From Plasmopara viticola (lineage: Eukaryota > Oomycota > Peronosporomycetes > Peronosporales > Peronosporaceae), in contig MBPM02000032.1 of the NCBI GenBank assembly GCA_001695595.3, positions 682,001 through 746,000 on the forward strand: 64,000 nt of DNA. Reading direction: 5' to 3'. The translations under genes and the position numbers were made by a program. Under the pieces are notes generated by a model, which was given only the letters and a program-made list of their open reading frames with translations, had not been told where the DNA came from and did not search any database. Within the stretch, counting starts at the first letter, position 1; every line of letters begins with the position of its first letter. Below, in pieces: positions 56,560-64,000 of this stretch.

Positions 56560-57670
56560 AAAACAGAGCCCCCAAATTATCAATTTTGGCCCCTGTTTGG
56601 CTAAATTGAGTTACGAAGTTGGAATTGAGAACCTCCATCTGTAAAATGTGTAACTCACTTATGATGTCATTTGTAGTCGGCATGGAAGCGGAATAGATGT
56701 TTTTATCAGCACACCAAGGAAAAGATGAGTCCATTACTACGCCCGCTTTTACGCTGTCAGATGTATTTGCTTTAGCTGCTGCGTATCCTTCTGTGTTGGA
56801 CAACGATAAAAGCCAGCGACTGGACGCTGCTCCTTCACCTATTCACAATGGTAGATATGAGAGCGCATGGATGCAGCAACTCTTAGTTGAATGTTTTGAA
56901 AAGGCTGTCAACCGCTGCCTCGCTTACAACCAGCTTGCGGACGCCTTGGTGCTTGCTTTGTTTGGTGGTCAGGAGCTTTGGAAACAGACTGAGCGCGCCT
57001 TTTCTGCCCAATAGCATCGCCCCGTAATTCAACCACCCATAAAAATGAGCTTAATGAGCGTGTGGAGGTATCTCATTTTACTAAATGGTGAGAGTCCCTG
57101 GTATTTTTGAATACATATGCAAATGGTGAAAAGTTTTCGACACTTTGTGACACGTTAGCAACCCAACTGGGGGCGGCTGACGACTTGCACTCTGCAACAT
57201 TGTGGTTTTGTGGCCGCGACAGCTAAAGAAGCAGTAAATGTATAGTGTAAAGAAAGGTTACTAAAGGCACGCATGCATGGCCACACATTTGCTCTAATTC
57301 GACTTGTTGATAGGATGTTTGTATCTTCGATGGCTGCTGACCAGTCTGACTAATCTATGGGCCCGAGTTAGCTCTGCGTCTTGCTGGGCATGCTCCTCTG
57401 GTATGCTGCCAGCTCATATTTGGTCGGACTCGGCAGCAGAACTCACATATTTGTCTGTTGTTTTGATCCTGTTAGATGGCATCGAAGGCCATTTCGACAT
57501 TGCTGCCATGTTCACACGATTCCAAGAACTGAGTTGTCCGATTGCAAAAGAGCGATTTCACAACACTTATCGTACGCAGTCGCCTCCATTCACGCTTGGC
57601 GTGATCTAGGTGCAAAGGCCGGCGCAGCTTCAACAGCATGGATTCACGCGCAAACTTTGCAAAATTAAGA
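56560..57670 (+). pseudogene. SEC31-like COPII coat gene, decayed 3' part
   Basis: The frame at 56697-57014 contains CFEKAVNRCLAYNQLADAL followed by VLALFGGQELWKQTERAF. This is the ACE1 helical region of SEC31, the outer COPII coat protein for ER exit. Broken pieces follow in the SEC31 order: NGEKFSTLCDTLATQLG near 57122, SATL then FVAATAKEAVNV near 57200, RLVDRMFV near 57300 and ELALRLAGHAPLVC near 57370. Stops and frameshifts are frequent. The WD-repeat half is absent. Confidence 0.75.
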
Positions 57671-58195
57671 TATATGTGTAAAAGAAACAAGGGTACACTA
57701 TATGAAGTTATTGCTTCTAATTGCAGCATTCCAGCCACATTTTCGTTTTATTAACTCACCGCAATCAGAGACCAAGAGAGATCATTAAAGGGGTTAGAGT
57801 GAGTGCCTAAACCCGAAAAGTGTGCACCTGGTCGCGATTGCCTAAATTGTTTTTGGTCACTATGGCCATCACCCCTTCTTCTATGGGTCTCTCACTTCCA
57901 AGATATGCAAAACATAAAGCTGCAAGTTCTATCCCGGTTGTGTTGGTTTCTGCCAAATATTACTATCCACCAGCAAATGAAATCATGCCTGCCTGCTGCT
58001 GTTTCTTGCAGAAGTACAGAAGCGCTCGATTGTCAAAAAACTTTAGTGCAAATGCTTTCAGCCTTTTGCTTGGCCATTTGCCGCGCCTCCCGTCATTCCG
58101 CCTTCTACCATAGGATTAGAGTCTTTTACACCCAAGACCGCGCTTGGCATGAACTAATTATCATACTTCCTCCCTATTAAAATCATAATAATCCA
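57671..58195. other. Unassigned, possible continuation of the SEC31 relic
   Basis: Two overlapping plus-strand frames (125 and 97 codons, in different frames) without recognisable motifs. Nothing further can be supported. Confidence 0.3.
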
Positions 58196-58545
58196 CTCTA
58201 TCATCAAGTTATTAATTGTTTCAGTCTCACAACGCTAAAACTGCGACAATTTAAGCTCGTTTGCTGATGGATCGCCAAGCTCTATTTACATTCGGTCGTT
58301 GCTGTGTCAATATTAAGCTTTATCCGTTTGCGTTGTAGTAGCTCTCGATGACATTTTCGCATACCTCATCCATACTTTGAGCTCCAGCTTTTCAAGAAAA
58401 TAGTATGGGTTTCCGGCAAGCATTAAATGTCCGAGAGGAAGTTTCGGCGCTCTAAGTCTATCCAGCCAGACCTTTTTAATTGAATCGAAGATGTGTCGCC
58501 AGCCCTGCGGATTTCTCTGAATGTTTTGCCGCAATTATAAGTGGA
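58196..58545 (-). pseudogene. E11: relic of an effector C-terminal WY unit
   Basis: Minus-strand frame with KVWLDRLRAPKLPLGHLML and LKVWMRYAKM, clearly the third WY unit of this family (compare WMRYAE in E8 and E9). No N-terminal or middle part is nearby, so this is a fragment. The 3' flank (58190-58260) retains a trace of the effector 3' region. Confidence 0.75.
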
Positions 58546-59359
58546 CCTAGCCATTCTTTGGGATCTGTGAGAGGTCATCACTGCAGTATGCAGTACCACG
58601 TGATATGTGTAGATCAAGACCCACTCATCACAGAGAGGGTAAACTCAGAACTTGACAAGAGCTTTTTATCGTAAGTAGCCTCTTGTTGTAAACCTGGAAA
58701 ATTCGTTAGAGTAGTTGTTTCGATCGATATCAGATCACTCTATCACAGCCATTGCTATCGTGTTGCATGAGTGCACAACCATTCACAAACCGATTTTCGT
58801 CGCAAACAATGTGAGATGGAATGGAATCGTCCGGGAGCGCAAGCACAGGGGCTTCGCGCAATTTTTTCTTGGTGTACTCAGGCGCATTCTGTTGTTGTTG
58901 ATTCTACTTTCACTTTGACTAAATGCGATTTCAAACGAAGATCGGCTGGGAACAGCGTCTAATCAGTGTTTAAGGTTCGAACACACTGCAGTGCCAAGTT
59001 ATAAAAGAAGAACAAGTACTGTGGGTATTTAACATCATTGCGGATCCCTCTTGCGCTTTCCTGAAGAGCGATGGTTCCACGCGATCAAGGAGTGAGCCAG
59101 GCGATGTAAAGCGCGCTTTGAGTTAAGTCAATAAGCCTTAACCAAAGTTAAGAGAAGTCTGCGTGCGAAAGTGCCTAACTCTTTTTTCGTGATCCGTCAA
59201 GCGATTTTAGATAAAGTGCGAATTGTACCCCTGGACAAAATACGCCTGTATCCTTCGCTTCAATGACGGAAGAGAGAGCGGTATATCGATACACTGGCAA
59301 ATGATACTTTGGGGAAGCCACACGATGTAAATAACTTAAACTGTAAGATCTTCTGTCCA
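58546..59359. other. No feature seen
   Basis: Only short frames on both strands. The end may be the decayed start of the gypsy fragment that follows. Confidence 0.35.
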
Positions 59360-60365
59360 TGCTGTCAAGAATCCTCTACCAAAAAAAGGTAAGCGAGAAA
59401 AAGTTTCTCTGTGATTTTAGAACTTGTGAGACTTCAAAGTGTGTCTGATTGGTGCTGAGGCTGATCATGAAGAGGTCAACGCGTCCACGAATGTAGACTC
59501 TGGTGAGTTGGAAGAGAAGAAGCGAATTAAGAAGTAGGCTTAAGATTGAGAAACGCTCAAGAAAAGCCAGTGTGCAAGCTAGCCCTGCAAGGATAATCTT
59601 CATAAATGGTGCTGAAAGAACTGCCACCAGATCGTTGAGCCCATCACGAAATCGACTTAACTTTTTAAACGAAGTACGGAAGGCTGGAAATGTGCAGCTA
59701 GTAAGTCTTCGCACTGTAGCTCGACTTCCTGCGTGAAGAAAACAAAAAAAAATGCTTTCAATTAACTGATCGATGCCACCACCCTTGCTTTATTACCACT
59801 TCCTCGCAAAGTACAATTATTGACAGAATGATAAACAGCTTGTTTTCAGCACTCTAGGATTATCAGATAAATTTTATCAAATTCGTATGCGAGACAAAGA
59901 CGTTCCTCGAAGGCAGTGAGCACACTAAATGAAATGCAATGGGAATGACTTGTAATGCCACAGGGACTGAAAAATGCGCCCGCATTTCTCATAGTCAACA
60001 TTCTCATCTCATGCGAGATTTCTCTCCAAGCTTTTTTTACGAAATTTTCGTCCATAGCAAGGCTGAGCACAACCAAACGGACTTAGAGATATATTTCAAG
60101 CATCTTCAAAAGCACTTTGAAGTGATGCGAGAGCATCGGCTCTACAAAAAAAGTGAAGGATCAGATCGTTTGCGCGCTGGAAGTTCCACTTGTTGGTTGC
60201 TTCGATAGGAATAATTGAGTCCGAGTTGATTCAAAAGAAGACCAAGACGAGCGATGATCGGCCCACACTTCTGATTGTGAAGCAACTACGGACACGATTA
60301 GATCTAGCCAATCAACTCCACAAGTACGCACGGTTCTATGCTGAATGGTTTAGCCAATGACCTGC
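59360..60365 (+). pseudogene. Gypsy retrotransposon pol remnant (plus strand)
   Basis: In order on the plus strand: ELPPDR and HHEIDLT (protease-RT linker, about 59618-59660), MPQGLKNAPAF at about 59956 (RT), FVHSKAEHNQTDLE and HLQKHFEVMREHRLY (60048-60150), and LDLANQLHKYARFYAE (about 60300-60350). These are in different frames with stops, and the catalytic YxDD is not preserved. Ends abruptly at about 60365. Confidence 0.78.
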
Positions 60366-60369
60366 CCGC

Positions 60370-60594
60370 TCGAGACGGCATCCCAAGCATATAATCATAC
60401 TTGTCATCGAGGTCAAAAAGGATGAAGTCATCGTCTCCTCGGAATTCAGTTGAAGAGCCACGACATGCTCTACTTGTTCTTAGCACAACCATCAGCGATT
60501 TCAGCAGCCATCTTGCCCATATCGCTCTCTGCAAAAGTAAATATCGTATTTTTCTGGTGAAGGTGTATTCACGCATTAGTGTCGAACAGCGCAC
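60370..60594 (-). pseudogene. Gypsy aspartic-protease region remnant (minus strand)
   Basis: A minus-strand frame with FRGDDDFILFDLDDKYDYML then GMP, the usual end of a gypsy protease domain. It abuts the plus-strand RT remnant, so two elements, or two halves of one, meet head-on. Confidence 0.7.
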
Positions 60595-61883
60595 GCAAAA
60601 AGAACTCTTAGGCGTAGAGAAGAAATAAATGGCAACGATCAGTCGGGGCGGGCTTACCTACTGGCCAAAAAAAAAGTTTTGCGATGACAGTGACATCCCA
60701 GCGCTTGAAAAAAAGCCCGCAAAGACAAAGATGGAGAGCGGTGTCGGCCCGGGTTAATTTTGCTGCAAAGCAAGATTAATCTTCGGTAGCCAATATTAAG
60801 CGAGAGCGCTGCGAAGACGATTGTATGTCGATCTACATATGTTCATCTTTCGCTTTGTGGCCCGTCATGCCACAGCCGGGGACACTACACGTTAGCATTG
60901 GCACCACCTTATACAACGTCGCCACTTCGATAGCTTCTTCGACCGGTTTGCTCAAGATGCGAGACAAAGAGTACCGGGCACGTTAAGCGTAGTTGTGCAG
61001 GTCTAATTGGCATTGGCGCAGATCCAAAATCTCAGCGTGAACTCATAATTGCACTTTGGAGGCTAAGACGCTTGCTTGAGATCATAATCAAAGTGACCTT
61101 ATGTTGAAGAGCAGCCTGCATCATTCATTCGCTTCTACCAGACTCAGTTCAATTCAGCTATCGAAAAGGCGAAGAGCTGTGTGGAACTGACTTTAAGGGA
61201 GTGTAAATTAAATGAAACACACAGAGATGTGAGAACCGATACCTGAATTCTATTATGACGAGTCTCGAGCCTTTGCTTCGAGACGAGGGATGATTTGAAA
61301 GAAGAGAAGGCATTCTGGGTAGATTTTTAACTAATAAGAAAATGCAGTCATGCTTCCTGCTGCTGCTCCTGAGTGCATTCAATGGGCTTCTGGATCTTTT
61401 ACTTGTAAGTCCTTGCTTTCACTTACTAAACCTACGATTCTGAGTACTCCCCAGAGACTTTAAGTTTAAAATCTGTTTTTTCGTAATGTGATTGGCCCCG
61501 TCCCTCACATAAACCTGACTGTCGCGTCGGCCGTGTCATCGGTCCAGTCTCACAGAGCAAGATCCATCAATCTGATAACTCCGTTTACGGAGTAATCACT
61601 CCGTAAGACGCCAACTGTGTGTACTGGAACGATTATGACATCATGTGATGACGTTGCGGGTATTGGCGGTATCACCAGTATTCGATCGGTCATATTAACC
61701 TGTGAGAAGATGTGTACCACATTTAATGTCCCATTACATTGTTTTTCCCTGGTTAAAGTTCCTGGAATGATAGACGCGCCACCACGGTGAAGTATGAGGT
61801 CTTTCTAGCCCGAGCGGGTATCTGGCGAACTAACGTCGGAGAATTGCACTTTTCGAAACAACAACGCCTATTACATACTTTTC
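60595..61883. other. Probable gypsy-derived DNA, unassigned
   Basis: No frame longer than 75 codons and no motif I can name. An LTR was not found. Confidence 0.3.
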
Positions 61884-62189
61884 GGTCTCACCAAGTGCGC
61901 GGGGGATAAATGCTCGCGCGCTTCGGGCAGGTGCTCTCGGTCATCTGCAAGTCTCTAACGAGTCTCACCCTCGACGCGACGGTCTCCAGCACCGGGCGCC
62001 ACCTGGGCTCTTACCAAGTCAGAGATAAACAAATAATGGAAGACCCTCACGACCTTGGTGCTGGCTGCACTGCCCGCCGAACGAGACCCGACGTATGCGG
62101 ACACCACTCTGTGCCGTGGACTAGCCAGACTGAGCCTAGCACGTGCATAACTTGGCAACGCGATAACGTAATACAATACAATACAATAC
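61884..62189 (+). repeat. SINE-A copy, 5'-truncated
   Basis: Lacks the first roughly 25 bases (GGAAAAGGTTGGGG...) but otherwise matches, and ends in ATACA pentamers. No target duplication seen. Confidence 0.8.
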
Positions 62190-62204
62190 CACGTGTGACG
62201 TACA

Positions 62205-62400
62205 GAAATTGAGATCCTTGATTGATGGCAAAAAGTTTTCTGTACCCATTGCATGATGGAAGGCATATACTCACGGCAGCAGCTGAAGGCATATGATGAT
62301 GATTTGGACAATGTTCAAAATTAGATCTTCGCGGCCGAAAAACCTACTTGTGAAAGCGAATTGTGATCTAGCTACATAGAAGAGAAGGCTACAAATGAAA
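62205..62400 (-). repeat. RB fragment (copy D) beside E10
   Basis: GATCTTCGCGGCCGAAAAACC and the AAAGTTTTCTGTACCCATTG stretch match the start of RB in inverse, as at 37010-37160. It lies on the 3' side of E10, the same place as in the other clade-2 cassettes. Confidence 0.5.
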
Positions 62401-62640
62401 AAAATAAGGCTAATTAGTTGACTTCTTTAGGTAAATGTATCGATTAATATAAATCAACAGATTACGGTGCTATGTCAATAGAACAAGTACCTCCATAATA
62501 AGATCACCCACACCCGCGCTTGGCATTGCCTAAATGACTTACATATCCTAATCCCTGTCATACGTCATGTTTCACAACAATACCGATTTAATCGGTCTTT
62601 AAATGCAAGAACTCCACACAATAGCCAATAGAGGCAACTT
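62401..62640 (-). other. E10 3' region
   Basis: Non-coding; the ATGACTTACATATC and CCAATAGAGGCAACTT stretches resemble the sequence after E7 (37300-37450). Confidence 0.4.
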
Positions 62641-63705
62641 CTAAGCTTGTGTGGCTACCAATTCCTTTGCCAAATACTCCGCTAAATTTTCCGCCAACTC
62701 CTATCCATCCCTAGGTCGTCGCCGTTTTGACAACTTTTATAATCCTGCCTGCGGCAAAAAAGCTATCAATGACCTCGTTGAGCGTCATGCCCGTCCCTGT
62801 CTGCTTTCGATACATTTCCGCATACCTCATCCATGACACGAGCTCTGGGTTATTAAGAAGACCATTCGGGGTTTCGTCAAGCATTGAATATATAAAAGCA
62901 AGCTCTGGCGTCACGTGTTCACGCAACCAGACCTGTTTTAATTGGAGTTGAAGGGCTTTCGCCAGCACTACTGTTTTTTCTGATCGCTTTAAAGCAAAAA
63001 GTAGCGATGGCAGACTCGCATTATTGAAAATGTAAAGCAGTTGCTCTAACTTCATTATTGATCTACCAGGTTTGTACAAGCTCAAATAGATGCTCCAGAT
63101 ATCATACGCATGGCCGAGAAGCAAGACCGGGTGGCTCGGGTCCCACTGTAAAATGTTGTAGAGTTGGGAGGAAGTAAATCTTTGGGTGCTTCATATCGAT
63201 TTCTGCTCAATCTGCAGTTTCGCGCCAATCGTTTGAAATGACGGGTCTGCGTCTCTTTTTGCCTGTTTTAGCATCATGACCAAACCATATTAATCAAGTT
63301 GGTCCTGCAACTTTTGATGATCGACACTTTTTTCGTGGGATGCACACCAAATTGTAGCTGTCCACGTACTTGACCCACAGACGGAACCAAGAATTCGACA
63401 AAATGTCCTCGTCGACCTCATCGAGGTTAAGCTTGGTGTAAATTGAGTAAGGATGCACATTTTTTACCCACCACCACACACCGCATGCGTACTCTTGGCC
63501 AATAAGGTGGCATATCTATTCCCCCAGCCGACTTCTTTGATAACAAAAACCCTCTCTTCGGCTTCTGCATACGGCGGTTCTGAGACGAGGGTATCAGGTC
63601 GATCTTTGGGGGTACAGGGAACGCTGTCGCATTCGCAGAAGCATCGACCTTTGCAATAAGAAAGATAACAGGTAGAAGTGCTAAAGCAATCACGTGAAGA
63701 CGCAT
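62641..63705 (-). pseudogene. E10: decayed WY effector
   Basis: Start at ATG 63705, 14 bases after an initiator box (63720-63738, TTTCATTCTTCATTTGGCC on the minus strand). The signal peptide (LALLPVIFLIAKVDA) and NATA sequon are intact. The frame shifts before the EER region (AEERVF survives in another frame). WY1 pieces (63294-63479, FRLWVKYVDSYN) and WY2-3 pieces (62711-63124, SWMRYAEMYRKQTG) are in different frames. The tail is shifted again to the old stop at 62641-62643. Sequence features are intermediate between the two clades. Confidence 0.85.
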
Positions 63706-63738
63706 TCTGTCAACTTGCTGGCCAAATGAAGAATGAAA

Positions 63739-64000
63739 GGATAATGCAAGTGGATTGCATCTCTCGTCTTTTTTTGCGCATCGACTAAGAAGGAGCCGTA
63801 TGGTACGTGGTACCATGAACGCCGCAAGCTGATCTGCTCTGTAGTGCTGATCCAGCAATCATGCTAAATGCCTGCCGGACGATTTGTGGCATACCACTAT
63901 AGCGAATAAGCCTCAAGCATTGGCTGATATCGATCAATATTACTTATCCAGACCGATAGACTGATCTTCAGCGCTAAGCCGTGGCAACTCATCACATTTA
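63739..64000 (-). promoter_or_regulatory. E10 upstream region
   Basis: Carries the usual blocks in the reverse direction (GGTACCATGAACGCCGC, TCTGCTCTGTAGTGC, GACGATTTGTGGC). No gene. Confidence 0.5.

Noticed and set aside
1..64000. CRISPR arrays, bacterial operons, toxin-antitoxin or phage modules
   Set aside because: No spaced direct-repeat arrays or bacterial gene packing. The gene style and promoters are those of an oomycete.

Overview
The window looks like repeat-rich, gene-poor oomycete DNA, most likely from a downy mildew or Phytophthora relative (Peronosporales). The evidence is a cluster of secreted effector paralogues with an N-terminal signal peptide, a DEER motif and tandem WY/LWY repeats, each preceded by an oomycete-type initiator box. 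The species cannot be told from the sequence. No CRISPR, operon, rRNA or free-standing tRNA gene was seen.

Layout. (1) 1-1063: 5' part of a clade-1 effector (E1, minus). (2) 1132-7411: two near-identical hAT transposons in direct tandem, sharing copies of one 8-bp target duplication, inserted in the E1 upstream region. (3) 7.4-29 kb: clade-1 effector zone. It holds decayed E2, intact E3, broken E6, intact E4 and broken E5, interleaved with three copies of a convergent decayed companion locus, two SINE families, a foldback-like repeat (RepR) and a relic of the housekeeping gene TRM112. (4) 29-37.3 kb: two copies of a long repeat (RB) facing each other as a broken palindrome. (5) 37.4-55.3 kb: clade-2 effectors E7 (broken), E8 and E9 (both intact), each followed by an RB copy. 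A degenerate Ty1/copia element, two long-TIR elements and an NSUN5-like relic lie among them. (6) 56.5-64 kb: a SEC31 relic, an effector C-terminal relic (E11), gypsy fragments in opposite orientations, a SINE, an RB fragment and decayed effector E10.

How it fits together. Four effector frames are open as far as can be seen (E1 partial, E3, E4, E8, E9: four complete plus one cut by the window edge) and six are broken. The effectors seem to have spread by segmental duplication of cassettes: clade 1 as effector plus companion locus, clade 2 as effector plus RB. Transposons and SINEs then inserted into the intergenic parts. Three relics of conserved host genes (TRM112, NSUN5, SEC31) show that the region also collects dead gene copies. 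Most of the sequence outside the effectors is decayed and has no supportable function.
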